From Alcaligenaceae bacterium (GTDB lineage: Bacteria; Pseudomonadota; Gammaproteobacteria; Burkholderiales; Burkholderiaceae_B): DNA of 64,000 nucleotides. This document shows, one piece after another, positions 37,196-46,843 of this stretch. The stretch is from contig JACCEO010000002.1 in NCBI GenBank assembly GCA_013416485.1, forward strand, positions 186,001-250,000, written 5' to 3'. The stretch's first letter is position 1, and every line of letters begins with the position of its first letter. The notes under the pieces are model-generated. The model did not search any database and was not told the origin of the DNA. It was given only the letters and a program-made list of their open reading frames with translations. The position numbers and the translations under genes are program-made.

Positions 37196-37219
37196 AAAAA
37201 CGCGGCCTAGCCGCGTTTT
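37196..37219 (-). terminator. Terminator-like hairpin between tRNA-Val and thrS
   Basis: On the minus strand, AAAACGCGGC-TAG-GCCGCGTTTTT forms a stem with a U tract. It lies 49 bases after the tRNA and only about 20 bases before the thrS start. It can end the tRNA transcript and could act as an attenuator for thrS. Confidence 0.75.
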
Positions 37220-37267
37220 GGGATACTTGATTTTGCTAGTCGAAGCAAGTAGATCATTTAGGAATTC

Positions 37268-37344
37268 TGGTAGGCAGTACTGGATTCGAACCAGCGACCT
37301 CTACGATGTCAACGTAGCGCTCTAACCAACTGAGCTAACCGCCT
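37268..37344 (-). tRNA. tRNA-Val (anticodon GAC)
   Basis: A 77-base cloverleaf including encoded CCA. The acceptor stem is AGGCGGT with ACTGCCT (one G-U). The D arm is GCTCAGTTGGTTAGAGC. The anticodon stem is CTACG/CGTAG with loop TTGACAT, giving GAC. The T arm has TTCGAAT. The anticodon reads GUC and GUU valine codons. Confidence 0.96.
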
Positions 37345-37356
37345 GTAAAGAACAAG

Positions 37357-37386
37357 ATTCTAACCCATACTATTTGAACATGTCAA
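37357..37386 (-). promoter_or_regulatory. Promoter of tRNA-Val (and possibly thrS-infC)
   Basis: On the minus strand TTGACA (37381-37386) and TAGAAT (37357-37362) are 18 bases apart, with the tRNA 5' end 12 bases further on. No other strong promoter is visible between the tRNA and thrS, so thrS may depend on read-through of the hairpin. Confidence 0.75.
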
Positions 37387-37545
37387 ATGCAGTCGAAAAC
37401 CTACCTATACACAACGGTTTTACGTACTTCTATCTATACGTTCCATGGCGAACCAGATGCGTATGATATCAGCACTATGTACAGATAGTATCTAAGTTCT
37501 GGTATATATGGTTTTTGCTTCATCAACAGATAAGGTAACCACTTC

Positions 37546-38529
37546 ATGACAACTCAAGGTCGTAGCACAGCATTAGAAAAACGTCAGTTGGGCAACACAG
37601 GCCTACAAATTGCTCCGTTAGTCTTTGGCTGCAATGTGTTTGGCTGGACGGTCGATGAAACCACATCGTTTAGCATACTGGACAAATTTATAGACGCTGG
37701 CTTGAACGCCATTGATACCGCCGACATGTACTCTAACTGGGCACCAGGCAACCAGGGTGGTGAATCAGAAACGATTATTGGCAAGTGGTTTAACGCCACT
37801 CCTACACGTCGCGAAAAGGTCGTTCTTATCACCAAAGTAGGCGCCCCACTAGGACCCGATCGCAACGGCCTATCGGCCAAACGCATCATCACCGCAGCTG
37901 AAGACTCGTTGCGACGCTTACAAACAGATCATATCGACCTATACCTTAGCCACTATCCTGACGACCAAACCCCAATAGATGAAACGCTACGCGCCTACGA
38001 AACCCTGATCCAACAAGGGAAAGTACTAGCCATAGGGGCTTCTAATCACAGCCCAGAACAATTGCGTGCAGCCTTGAAAGTAGCTGGTGATACCAAGTTA
38101 CCACGCTATGACGTCATACAGCCTGAATACAACCTTTATGATCGCGCTTGCTTCGAAGAGGTTTTGCGCGACATGGTGCAATCAGAACACCTGGGTGCCA
38201 TCACCTACTACGGTTTAGCCAGAGGGTTTCTAAGTGGTAAGTATCGTAGCAAGGATGATTTACACAAAAGTGTGCGTGGCAGCGCCATTGAGAAATATCT
38301 AGATGCACGTGGCTTACGTATTCTGGACGCCCTGGCTACCGTCGCCCAAGCACACCGGGCTCAATTGGCCGAAGTGGCCTTGGCTTGGGTGATGACTCGC
38401 CCAGGGGTTACTGCACCAATTGCCAGCGCCACCAGCCTTAAGCAGCTTGATAGCTTAATCCGCGCTACCCGATTGATATTGAGCACGGATGACCTTGATC
38501 TATTAGAGAAGGTTAGTGCATTTAATTAA
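37546..38529 (+). CDS. Aldo/keto reductase
   Basis: A 327-residue NADPH-dependent oxidoreductase of the AKR superfamily. The catalytic set is visible: NAIDTADMYS (Asp and Tyr), VVLITKVGAPLG (Lys) and DLYLSHYPDD (His). The C-terminal cofactor region (TRPGVTAPIASATSLKQLDSL) is also present. It resembles the Tas/YajO-like group by eye; the substrate is unknown. It stands alone on the plus strand between minus-strand blocks. Confidence 0.9.
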   Translation: MTTQGRSTALEKRQLGNTGLQIAPLVFGCNVFGWTVDETTSFSILDKFIDAGLNAIDTADMYSNWAPGNQGGESETIIGKWFNATPTRREKVVLITKVGAPLGPDRNGLSAKRIITAAEDSLRRLQTDHIDLYLSHYPDDQTPIDETLRAYETLIQQGKVLAIGASNHSPEQLRAALKVAGDTKLPRYDVIQPEYNLYDRACFEEVLRDMVQSEHLGAITYYGLARGFLSGKYRSKDDLHKSVRGSAIEKYLDARGLRILDALATVAQAHRAQLAEVALAWVMTRPGVTAPIASATSLKQLDSLIRATRLILSTDDLDLLEKVSAFN

Positions 38530-38533
38530 ATAG

Positions 38534-38570
38534 TATTGCTGCGCCCACCCTGGCGGTATGCGCAGCAATA
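38534..38570. terminator. Stem-loop between the convergent aldo/keto reductase and fdxA genes
   Basis: A perfect 10-bp inverted repeat (ATTGCTGCGC with GCGCAGCAAT), extendable by one A-T pair, with a 15-base loop. It lies in the 53-base gap between the two convergent stops. No long T-run follows, so termination strength is uncertain. Confidence 0.5.
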
Positions 38571-38582
38571 TCGAATTGGCAC

Positions 38583-38927
38583 TTATCTTTTAATAGCAGG
38601 CTGTTGCAATAAATGAAATTTTTCTTTCACCGCTGCCCATGCTTTGTGGTCGGTCAATGGTGCCGTCGTTGTCGTAATACGCTTCCACCTGGGATCACGT
38701 GATAAATCACGATTGATTTGTACAAAATGCGCTTGATCCGCTGCGATTTCGCTTTCTTCAACGATGGCGTCGACAGGACACTCAGCAACGCAGATCGAGC
38801 AGTCTATGCATTCATCAGGATTAATAACAAGGAAATTTGGTCCCTCATAAAAACAATCCATAGGGCAAACACTTACGCAATCTGTATATTTGCATGCAAT
38901 ACAACTTTCCGTTACTACAAACGCCAT
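38583..38927 (-). CDS. fdxA: FdxA, 7Fe ferredoxin (3Fe-4S plus 4Fe-4S)
   Basis: A 114-residue protein from ATG 38927 (MAFVVTESC), with AGGAAG upstream. Cluster cysteines are in ESCIACKYTDCVSVCPMDC and DECIDCSICVAECP, the arrangement of Azotobacter FdI-type ferredoxins. After the clusters comes the usual helical tail ending in WAAVKEKFHLL. It carries electrons at low potential; its partner is unknown. It lies 44 bases downstream of kynU. Confidence 0.93.
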   Translation of the reverse strand: MAFVVTESCIACKYTDCVSVCPMDCFYEGPNFLVINPDECIDCSICVAECPVDAIVEESEIAADQAHFVQINRDLSRDPRWKRITTTTAPLTDHKAWAAVKEKFHLLQQPAIKR

Positions 38928-38971
38928 TGCGCTTAACTTCCTTTTCACTGTACGCCCATAGATGGGGCCAC

Positions 38972-40222
38972 TTATGTCACAGAGTTACGTGACTGATTAA
39001 CATTATATTTTTTCTGATTCAGGGTATCTACCAAGCATTCAACGGCATCCCAAACATCAACAAAACGCGTATACAAAGGCGTAAAGCCGAAGCGCATAAT
39101 GCTGGGTTCACGATAGTCACCGATCACACCCTGCTCTATCAGGGAATGAATAATTGCATAAGCATGCGGGTGTTCAAAACTGACCTGACTACCGCGCTGA
39201 GCATGATCCCGTGGTGTTACCAAAGTAACAGGATGATGGCCGCAACGCGTTTCGACCAATTGTATAAAGAGGTCCGTCAATGCCAGCGACTTAACGCGCA
39301 AAGCTTGCATCGTTGTTTTCCCGAATACATCCAGTCCGCACTGTATCAGGGCCTGTGAGACGATAGGCTGTGTGCCACTAAGGGCACACCGTATACTGGG
39401 TGCAGGCTTAAATGTCGGGTCCATGTTGAACGGCGCAGCGTGACCCCACCAGCCTGATAACGGATGAGAAAATTGCAATTGATGTTCGGGCGCCACCCAA
39501 ATAAAGGCTGGTGAACCTGGCCCACCATTCAAGTACTTATAGGTACACCCGACAGCAAAGTCAGCGCCCGCCATAGCCAGGTCAATAGGTACTGCCCCAG
39601 CGGAATGACATAAATCCCATATCACCAGCGCCCCTTGATCATGCGCATGACGAGTTAAAGCCTGCATATCCAACAGTTGGCCAGTACGGTAGTTAACATG
39701 GGTCAGCATCAGTACAGCGGTATCGTCGGTAATCGCTGCCTGCAGTTCGTCAGGGGTATCTACCAGACACAGGCTATAGCCTTTATCCAGCCATCGAGTC
39801 AAACCCTGGGCAATGTAAATATCTGTGGGGAAATTGCTGCGCTCGGTCACAATAACACGCCTATTTGCTGTGTTTTTTTGTGCTGCCTGTATCTGCAATG
39901 CTGCGGCCAAAGCTTTGAATAAATTAACAGAGGTATTGTCTGTAACAACCACTTCGCCGGCACCAGCACCTATTAAGGGAGCCAAGCTGTCTCCCAAGGT
40001 CACAGCAAGATCAAACCAACCTGCCTGGTTCCAGCTGCGTATTAGATCGGTGCCCCACTCTTGTTCGATAATGGCAGCTGCACGTGATGCAGCGGCTTTG
40101 GGCTGGGCCCCCAATGAGTTACCATCCAGATAAATAATCCCTGCCGGCAAGCTGAACTCATCCCTAAGGCAGGCCAGCACATCTTGCTGGTCCATAACCA
40201 GGGTATCGTTACGGCTAATCAT
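38972..40222 (-). CDS. kynU: Kynureninase
   Basis: A 416-residue PLP enzyme that cleaves kynurenine to anthranilate and alanine. The PLP Lys is in [16 protein letters not shown] (Lys229). [36 protein letters not shown] and [11 protein letters not shown] are typical. The other tryptophan-degradation genes (kynA, kynB) are not adjacent. It is 33 bases downstream of trpF, so a degradative gene shares a transcript unit with a biosynthetic one; anthranilate links the two pathways. Confidence 0.94.
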   Translation of the reverse strand: MISRNDTLVMDQQDVLACLRDEFSLPAGIIYLDGNSLGAQPKAAASRAAAIIEQEWGTDLIRSWNQAGWFDLAVTLGDSLAPLIGAGAGEVVVTDNTSVNLFKALAAALQIQAAQKNTANRRVIVTERSNFPTDIYIAQGLTRWLDKGYSLCLVDTPDELQAAITDDTAVLMLTHVNYRTGQLLDMQALTRHAHDQGALVIWDLCHSAGAVPIDLAMAGADFAVGCTYKYLNGGPGSPAFIWVAPEHQLQFSHPLSGWWGHAAPFNMDPTFKPAPSIRCALSGTQPIVSQALIQCGLDVFGKTTMQALRVKSLALTDLFIQLVETRCGHHPVTLVTPRDHAQRGSQVSFEHPHAYAIIHSLIEQGVIGDYREPSIMRFGFTPLYTRFVDVWDAVECLVDTLNQKKYNVNQSRNSVT

Positions 40223-40255
40223 GTGTATCCCTTGATGTATTAGATAGACTGAAAA

Positions 40256-40912
40256 TTAAACGCCTATCCCACCCTGTACAGCAGCAATAAATGCCTGTAT
40301 TTTTTGGGTTGACTTGATACCAGGTGCATCTTCAACACCACTGCTAACGTCCACAGCATAAGGCTGCACACTTTGTAGGGCCTGAGGAAGCGATTGTGGC
40401 GTTAAACCACCCGCCAAGACCAAAGGGCGGCTATCCGGGCAACGCTGCACATCGCACAACAAGCTGGTGTCAAATTTTAGACCACTACCCCCATAGCTTG
40501 CGCTATAACTATCAAATAACCAGGCAGCAGCATCAGGATAGTTCAAGCAATGCTGTAGCAAGCCTGCAGCAGTATCCATGCCCTGCGCCCCCACCCGGAA
40601 CGCACGCATATAGCGGTAATTGAAACCCTGACAATAGGCTGGCGATTCGTCGCCGTGAAACTGCAGCAAGTCGGGTTGAACCTGATCAATAACAGCACGC
40701 ACCTGATCAGGCTCGGCATTGACAAACAAGGCCACAACACTAACAAATGCAGGCACGGCCGCACGTAGCGTTACAGCCTGCTCTAAGGTTACCGCCCTAC
40801 TGCTTTGAGGATAAAACACCATTCCTATGGCATCAGTGCCTGCGGCGACCGCCGCCTGCACATCAGGCAAGCGAGTCAGACCGCAAATTTTAACGCGTGT
40901 ACGGGTTTGCAT
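40256..40912 (-). CDS. trpF: Phosphoribosylanthranilate isomerase
   Basis: A 218-residue TIM-barrel enzyme, third step from chorismate-derived anthranilate to tryptophan. KICGLTRLPDVQAA (catalytic Cys), LLQFHGDESPAYC and PLVLAGGLTPQSL, then VDVSSGVEDAPGIKS with the catalytic Asp and the phosphate site. In related genomes trpB and trpA follow; here kynU follows instead. It is 10 bases after the TRAP large-permease gene. Confidence 0.95.
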   Translation of the reverse strand: MQTRTRVKICGLTRLPDVQAAVAAGTDAIGMVFYPQSSRAVTLEQAVTLRAAVPAFVSVVALFVNAEPDQVRAVIDQVQPDLLQFHGDESPAYCQGFNYRYMRAFRVGAQGMDTAAGLLQHCLNYPDAAAWLFDSYSASYGGSGLKFDTSLLCDVQRCPDSRPLVLAGGLTPQSLPQALQSVQPYAVDVSSGVEDAPGIKSTQKIQAFIAAVQGGIGV

Positions 40913-40923
40913 TACATAATGCC

Positions 40924-42591
40924 CTATTGAAACCCGGACCCGCCACTGTCATCACCATAGGCACCTTCGCCATAACCGGCCCCACTACCAAAGTCCACTG
41001 TCGACGGATCGACTTGTATGACATCCGCCTTATAGTGGGTCACCAGGCCAGGAAACACCATGACCGCTGCCACCATAGCAATTTGGATGATAATAAACGG
41101 CAAGGAACCCCAATAAATTTCGCCGGTAGTGACACGCGCTATTTTCTTGCCTGTAACTTTATCGATGTAATCATCACGGGGCGCTACAGAACGCAAGTAA
41201 AACAAAGCAAAGCCAAAAGGAGGATGCATAAATGACGTTTGCATATTCACCGCCAGTAAAATACCAAACCAAATCAGGTCTATGCCCATTTTGTCGGCCA
41301 CTGGTCCAAGCAAAGGCACAATAATAAAAGCCAGCTCGAAGAAGTCCAAGAAAAACGCCAAGACAAACGTTAAAAGACTAACAACAATCAAAAAGCCCAG
41401 CTCCCCACCAGGCAGACCAATTAATAGATGCTCTACCCATAGGTCGCCATTCACACCACGGAAGCTAAGGCTAAATACAGTGGAACCGACCAGAATAAAG
41501 ACCACAAAACAAGATAGTTTAGTAGTGGTATCCATAGCCTGTTTTAACAGCTTAAAGGAAAACCGCCCACGCATAACGGCCATAACCAAAGCCCCTACAG
41601 CACCCATAGCCCCACCTTCTGTAGGTGTAGCAACTCCAATAAAAATGGTTCCTAATACTAAAAATATCAAAAACAAGGGCGGTATCATGACAAACGTCAC
41701 GCGCTCGGCGATTTCGGACAACCAATTTAATCGTAAGCCTCGATTGACCAATGCCATGACCAGTGCTGCTAACCCCCATGTCATCATGATAATGACCACA
41801 CGTTCATCCACGGGGATTTGGGTATGGGAACTAAAATAGTATTCCGAGCCAAAATAAGACACTAAAGAAGCAATAATGGCTACCACCGACAATGAACGCA
41901 AACCTCGGCTACCGTCAGGCTTTACATAGATGCGCGCCTCTTCTGGCAACGCAGGTGCCGAAGAGGGCCGTAATAACGTCAAGATAACGATATAGATAAT
42001 ATAGCTAAGTGCCAATATCAAGCCGGGCAACATGGCACCACGGTACATATCCCCTATGGACCTACCAAGTTGGTCTGCCAAAATAATTAGCACCAATGAT
42101 GGTGGAATAATTTGCGACAGTGTTCCTGACGCAGCAATTACCCCACTGGCCAACCGCCTGTCGTAACCATAGCGCAACATAATGGGCAATGAAATCAAGC
42201 CCATAGAAATGACGGATGCCGATACCACCCCTGTAGTGGCGGCCAGCATGGCACCCACAAGCACCACTGCAATGGCTAGCCCCCCGCGTATGGGACCAAA
42301 TAACTGACCTACGGTTTCCAGCAGGTCTTCGGCCATGCCAGATCGCTCCAGGATTAAGCCCATTAATGTAAAGAATGGCACCGCCAACAAGGTGTCGTTA
42401 GCGATGATGCCAAAAACGCGTTGTGGTAACGCCTGGAACAGTGCTGGCTGCATTAAGCCAAAGTCGATGGCGATTAGGCCATACAGTATGCCGTTAGCGG
42501 CCAATGAAAAAGCGACAGGAAAGCCCAATAACAAAAAAAGGACCAAGTTAATAAACATGATCGGGGCCAGATTAGCTACCAAAAACTCCAT
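40924..42591 (-). CDS. dctM: TRAP transporter large permease subunit (DctM family)
   Basis: A 555-residue inner-membrane protein with about 12-14 hydrophobic segments. DctM patterns include LLLGFPVAFSLAANG, GIIANDTLLAVPFFTLMGLIL, ATTGVVSASVISMGLISLPIML and SGTLSQIIPPSLVLIILADQ. It is longer than the ~430-residue standard form, with an insert around 215-300. It ends in a Gly-rich tail (YGEGAYGDDSGGSGFQ). TRAP systems import organic acids with a periplasmic binding protein and ion gradient. No binding-protein gene is in the window. Confidence 0.92.
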   Translation of the reverse strand: MEFLVANLAPIMFINLVLFLLLGFPVAFSLAANGILYGLIAIDFGLMQPALFQALPQRVFGIIANDTLLAVPFFTLMGLILERSGMAEDLLETVGQLFGPIRGGLAIAVVLVGAMLAATTGVVSASVISMGLISLPIMLRYGYDRRLASGVIAASGTLSQIIPPSLVLIILADQLGRSIGDMYRGAMLPGLILALSYIIYIVILTLLRPSSAPALPEEARIYVKPDGSRGLRSLSVVAIIASLVSYFGSEYYFSSHTQIPVDERVVIIMMTWGLAALVMALVNRGLRLNWLSEIAERVTFVMIPPLFLIFLVLGTIFIGVATPTEGGAMGAVGALVMAVMRGRFSFKLLKQAMDTTTKLSCFVVFILVGSTVFSLSFRGVNGDLWVEHLLIGLPGGELGFLIVVSLLTFVLAFFLDFFELAFIIVPLLGPVADKMGIDLIWFGILLAVNMQTSFMHPPFGFALFYLRSVAPRDDYIDKVTGKKIARVTTGEIYWGSLPFIIIQIAMVAAVMVFPGLVTHYKADVIQVDPSTVDFGSGAGYGEGAYGDDSGGSGFQ

Positions 42592-42596
42592 GATTA

Positions 42597-43217
42597 CTAG
42601 CCCTTGCTATTAAGATTATTAACTATATTTTGAGCCGCTTCAGCTTGCTCTCGGATCTCGTCAGCCAACTGCTCTTCTGCACTTTTTTCGGAGGCTCTTT
42701 CGGTAGGATCGGGACACTCGCCTCTTAAAAATCCTATGCACTTAATTAAATGCGATATCCCTGCCAAGATCAGCAAACCAAAACCCACAGGGATTAATAG
42801 TTTGGCCGGCCACCGTATAAGCCCACCAGTATTGGAAGACAGCTCATTCAGGACGAACGATTCGTAGAAAAATGGTATAGACAACCAAAAAATTAACGCA
42901 CAAGCGGGAAACAGAAAAAATATCACGCCAAAAATTTCAATTTTTATTCGAGTGCGTTGTGCAAACCTTTGTGATAACACGTCAACACGCACGTGCTCAT
43001 TACACAAAAAGGTATAACCTGCGGCCAATAGAAAAATGGCACCGAATAAATACCATTGCAATTCCAACCAAGCGTTAGAACTGATGTGGAAAACTTTGCG
43101 AACAACCGCATTGCTGGCACTGACCACAACCACTAATAGGGTCAGCCAGATAACGGCTTTACCCACGCGGGTATTCAGCGCGTCAATGGCCCGCGAAATA
43201 AGCAGTAAGAATTTCAT
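42597..43217 (-). CDS. dctQ: TRAP transporter small permease subunit (DctQ family)
   Basis: A 206-residue membrane protein from ATG 43217, with four hydrophobic helices (~15-40, 55-80, 95-120, 140-165) and the DctQ pattern WLELQWYLFGAIFLLAAGYTF, NEHVRVDVLSQRF. A charged C-terminal tail (~175-206) is predicted cytoplasmic. It is 5 bases upstream of dctM and pairs with it. A longer frame to 43301 has a Cys-rich leader without family support. Confidence 0.9.
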   Translation of the reverse strand: MKFLLLISRAIDALNTRVGKAVIWLTLLVVVVSASNAVVRKVFHISSNAWLELQWYLFGAIFLLAAGYTFLCNEHVRVDVLSQRFAQRTRIKIEIFGVIFFLFPACALIFWLSIPFFYESFVLNELSSNTGGLIRWPAKLLIPVGFGLLILAGISHLIKCIGFLRGECPDPTERASEKSAEEQLADEIREQAEAAQNIVNNLNSKG

Positions 43218-43351
43218 AGTGATACCGTCTGTAGCATAGGCGCCAAAAGAACATGCGCACAAGCGCGGGCTGCAATTCGAAAGCTGACAAGTATAGAACA
43301 AGCCCTCTAAGAAAGCCGTCCGATTCTATACGAGATCACGAAATTTAACCC

Positions 43352-44179
43352 TTAGGATATCCCCGAGGTAGCCAAATCCGTTGTAAAGCCTATTTGAGAA
43401 AACAATGCGGCCTCAGGTTGAGGCTGAACAAGGCCAAATTCAGAGGGATAATCTACCCCTGCCAAGTACAAACCAGCAGGGCTGAAGGTAGGTGCAGCCA
43501 GACGTCTGTCGCCTTGCGCCAACAGTTCGCTCACCCAAGCGGGAGCATGCTTACCTTGCCCTATATAAATCAGGGCTCCCATCAGGTTACGTATCATGTG
43601 ATGCAAAAATGCGTTAGCCTGAAAACGGAATAGAAAAAAATCACCTTGTTGGTGTATATCCAAGGCTGTCAAGCTACGTATGGGACTGGCAGCCTGACAT
43701 TGTGATGAGCGAAAGCTGCTGAAATCATGCTGACCTATTAAAAACTGTGCAGCCTGTTGCATGGCGTTTAGATCTAATTCTCTGTGCACCCAACCTACCT
43801 GGGCATGCAACAAGGGTGAACGCACACGGTGGCTACGTACCAAATAAAAATAGGTACGCGACAACGCGGAAAAACGCGCATGGAAATGATTGGCTACGGG
43901 TTGAGCCCATTGAATTGCAATACTGTCAGGCAACAATGCATTTAAGCCGCGCACCCAGGACTCATCGCGTCGACTGGCGTTGGTATCTAAATGAATGACC
44001 TGGCCCAAAGCGTGCACACCAGTGTCTGTACGGCCTGCACAAATGGTTTTAATAGGCGTATCCAGAAAACGGCATAATGCGGCGTCGACAGCATCCTGTA
44101 CCGTGCCACCCCCAGGCTGGGTTTGCCAGCCTAGCCAGTTAGCGCCCTGATAACTGACGCCTAAGGCTATACGTGGCAT
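43352..44179 (-). CDS. truA: tRNA pseudouridine synthase A
   Basis: A 275-residue enzyme that makes pseudouridine at positions 38-40 of tRNA anticodon stems. The catalytic Asp52 is in [41 protein letters not shown], and [20 protein letters not shown] are conserved. It starts four bases after the fimV-like gene stop, so it is probably in the asd-fimV-truA transcript. Confidence 0.96.
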   Translation of the reverse strand: MPRIALGVSYQGANWLGWQTQPGGGTVQDAVDAALCRFLDTPIKTICAGRTDTGVHALGQVIHLDTNASRRDESWVRGLNALLPDSIAIQWAQPVANHFHARFSALSRTYFYLVRSHRVRSPLLHAQVGWVHRELDLNAMQQAAQFLIGQHDFSSFRSSQCQAASPIRSLTALDIHQQGDFFLFRFQANAFLHHMIRNLMGALIYIGQGKHAPAWVSELLAQGDRRLAAPTFSPAGLYLAGVDYPSEFGLVQPQPEAALFSQIGFTTDLATSGIS

Positions 44180-44183
44180 ATCG

Positions 44184-45677
44184 TTAGGGTTTACTTACTG
44201 GTGGGTCATTGGACGCTTGGCTTAAGTCCAGATTGATCTCGTCGAGCTTTTGCTTAACCATAGCTGGTGAAACAGCGCCACCTTCATTACGTTTAGCACT
44301 GGCACGACGTAACAACCAGGCTAAAACTAACACTATAAATGCCAGGATGCCAGTAATAAACACCAGCATATTGTCTTGTAGCCATGACACGGTTGACTTC
44401 GCCTTCTGAGTTACGGGCTCTGTTACATGATTAGTACTATTGTTGGCACTACCAGCCAATGCACTGAATGACGGATTTTCACCGTTTGCAGTTGTTCCTG
44501 CGTCGGTTGCGCTACCGCCACCTGTGGCATCGGTAACGGCATTTGCCATATCAGACAAGGACTGCCCTAAGCCCTTGGCTCCTTCCAGTACAAGTTCCTT
44601 GGCAGCTTCACCTTGAGACTGCAAAGCACGATTTAAATTCTGGACATTTGATTCCAGCTGAGACACACGCCCACTGGCATCAGCGATATCTTTACTGGTG
44701 GCAAGCTTGTCGTCAGCAGCACTATTGCCACCCCCGGTGTTACCCGATTTGCCATCGGACAAACGTAGTTGATCGCCCTTGCTGGACAAAGAACCGTCTG
44801 CCCCCACAGAGCGATCTTGTGTGACCACCCCTTTGGAAGCGTTGTCAGTTGCTGTCATGATGTCGGCAGACACCGCTGCACCACGACGGTAATCGGCAAA
44901 TGCCTGAGCTTGCAATTGGAATAAACGACGCGCTTCGTGGTCGGAGATTGCTGTCAATGCTGCGGCATCTGGCATAGCCAAGCTAGAACCAGCCTTCACC
45001 ATATTAAGATTGTTGTGAATAAACGCCTGTGGATTGGCCCGTTGCAAAGCGATCATCATTTGGTAGACGCTAACGCCCTCTACCGAATGACGACGCGCTA
45101 TGGAGAGCATGGTGTCACCACGGTTAACCCGTACATTGGCTTGCGCTGGCTGGCCTACAACTGCCACACCTGATGCTGATCCGGTCCCTGCCCCACCGCT
45201 AGCCGTAAGGCCTGGCTGGACCAAAGGAACCACAGGTGCACCAGGGTTAGCCAAGAGGCTGACCTGGTAACGCTGCTGGCCACTTGCTGTGTTTACATCT
45301 AACAATAAGTCAGCCACCGAACCACTAAATGGCTGGGAAGACCGTACTTGTATGACCCGCTTATCCGTCGCAAGGCCATCTGCCAGACGAACGTTAATGC
45401 TGTCCAAGACAACTGGCGGGGTCAAGCCCGCCAGCGTCCAGGCTTCCACTGGCGCAGGTGCTAGTGTTAGCGTGGTTGCGTCTTGGTCGTCGATCTGGAT
45501 AACAGGCACATCGATAGCTAAGGGTGCACCTGGTTTGGACAAGATACGTGAATGGCCAAAGCTGGCAGCGTAAGCATTCGAGCCAGCCAACATTGCCATT
45601 ATTGCAATAGCAACTGGCGCTAACTGAGTTAACGGCATGGGTTTGGCAGAAGACAACAGGCGACGGGACGGGGACAT
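44184..45677 (-). CDS. fimV: FimV-like protein with LysM domain, short form
   Basis: A 497-residue protein from ATG 45677, two bases after the asd stop; an in-frame start at 45737 and an ATG at 45638 are alternatives. A signal peptide (~14-38) leads to the FimV N-terminal domain ([20 protein letters not shown]). A peptidoglycan-binding LysM follows (~182-238, [17 protein letters not shown]). Then come a coiled coil (~330-370) and one membrane helix (~433-456). Only ~40 residues follow, whereas Pseudomonas FimV has a large cytoplasmic TPR part. FimV is a cell-pole hub for type IV pili and c-di-AMP/c-di-GMP-type signalling in that species. Confidence 0.85.
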   Translation of the reverse strand: MSPSRRLLSSAKPMPLTQLAPVAIAIMAMLAGSNAYAASFGHSRILSKPGAPLAIDVPVIQIDDQDATTLTLAPAPVEAWTLAGLTPPVVLDSINVRLADGLATDKRVIQVRSSQPFSGSVADLLLDVNTASGQQRYQVSLLANPGAPVVPLVQPGLTASGGAGTGSASGVAVVGQPAQANVRVNRGDTMLSIARRHSVEGVSVYQMMIALQRANPQAFIHNNLNMVKAGSSLAMPDAAALTAISDHEARRLFQLQAQAFADYRRGAAVSADIMTATDNASKGVVTQDRSVGADGSLSSKGDQLRLSDGKSGNTGGGNSAADDKLATSKDIADASGRVSQLESNVQNLNRALQSQGEAAKELVLEGAKGLGQSLSDMANAVTDATGGGSATDAGTTANGENPSFSALAGSANNSTNHVTEPVTQKAKSTVSWLQDNMLVFITGILAFIVLVLAWLLRRASAKRNEGGAVSPAMVKQKLDEINLDLSQASNDPPVSKP

Positions 45678-45679
45678 TG

Positions 45680-46810
45680 TCAGAGCTCGTTCAAGGTAAT
45701 ACGCAACATGCGACGCAGCGGTTCGGCTGCACCCCATAGTAGCTGATCTCCGACGGTGAACGCGCTTAAGTATTCTGGGCCCATAGACATTTTACGCAAA
45801 CGACCTACGGGGATATCTAGAGTACCAGTGACTGCTACGGGAGTCAGTTCCTGTACCGTAGCTTCCCGACTGTTGGGGATAACCTTGGCCCACTTAGAAC
45901 CTTGCTTCAGGATATCGGTAATTTCGTCCATAGGAATATCACGCTTGAGCTTGATGGTTAGCGCTTGGCTATGACAGCGCATGGCTCCTATACGCACACA
46001 AAGCCCATCGATAGGTATGGCTTCGGTACCAAAACCTTCCCCACGACCCAGCACCTTATTGGTCTCGACTTCGGCTTTCCATTCTTCTCGCGATACGCCA
46101 TTGCCCAAATCGGAATCTATCCAGGGAATTAAACTACCTGCCAAAGGCACACCAAAATGGCCTTGAGGCAAGTTGGCATCCTGTTGAGTTTTCAATATAC
46201 CGCGGTCAATTTCCAAAATCGCTGAGGCAGGGTCGTCCAGCAAATGTCCAACCGACTGGTTAAGCACACCAAACTGCGTTAAGAGTTCACGCATATGTTG
46301 AGCGCCACCGCCAGAAGCGGCCTGGTACGTCATGCTGGACATCCAGCCAACGAGGTCGTTCTTAAATAAGCCCGCCAAGCCCATCAACATACAACTGACT
46401 GTGCAGTTACCGCCGACGAACTGTTTGACACCTCGTGCCAAAGCCGCATCAATCACTGGGCGATTCACGGGGTCTAACACAATGACGGAGTCTGGATTCA
46501 TGCGCAAGGTACTGGCGGCATCAATCCAGATGCCATCCCATCCTGCAGCACGCAGTTTAGGGAACACTGCCGAGGTGTAATCCCCACCCTGCGCCGTCAG
46601 AATAATGGGTAGTTTCTTCAATGCGTCTATGTCGTAGGCATCTTGCAAAGGGCCTGCGCCATCCGCCCACGACGGAGCACTTCCACCAGTGTTACTGGTA
46701 GAAAAAAACACGGGTTCAAAAAGAGCAAAGTCATTTTCATCCCGCATGCGTTGCATGAGGACAGAGCCCACCATGCCACGCCAACCCACTAAACCAACAG
46801 CCTGCTTCAT
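45680..46810 (-). CDS. asd: Aspartate-semialdehyde dehydrogenase
   Basis: A 376-residue enzyme of the Gram-negative type, making aspartate semialdehyde for lysine, threonine, methionine and diaminopimelate. [18 protein letters not shown] is the NADP site. [15 protein letters not shown] holds the catalytic Cys. [16 protein letters not shown] holds the catalytic His. It follows leuB by 33 bases, the standard order in this group. Confidence 0.97.
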   Translation of the reverse strand: MKQAVGLVGWRGMVGSVLMQRMRDENDFALFEPVFFSTSNTGGSAPSWADGAGPLQDAYDIDALKKLPIILTAQGGDYTSAVFPKLRAAGWDGIWIDAASTLRMNPDSVIVLDPVNRPVIDAALARGVKQFVGGNCTVSCMLMGLAGLFKNDLVGWMSSMTYQAASGGGAQHMRELLTQFGVLNQSVGHLLDDPASAILEIDRGILKTQQDANLPQGHFGVPLAGSLIPWIDSDLGNGVSREEWKAEVETNKVLGRGEGFGTEAIPIDGLCVRIGAMRCHSQALTIKLKRDIPMDEITDILKQGSKWAKVIPNSREATVQELTPVAVTGTLDIPVGRLRKMSMGPEYLSAFTVGDQLLWGAAEPLRRMLRITLNEL

Positions 46811-46843
46811 GTTACGTCCAAATAAAAAGTAAGTATGCGTGTT

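Noticed and set aside
41282-41839. Plus-strand open frame of 185 codons opposite dctM
   Set aside because: It lies entirely inside a well-supported membrane protein gene and its translation is Lys/Thr/Pro-rich without any family pattern, as expected for the complement of hydrophobic codons.
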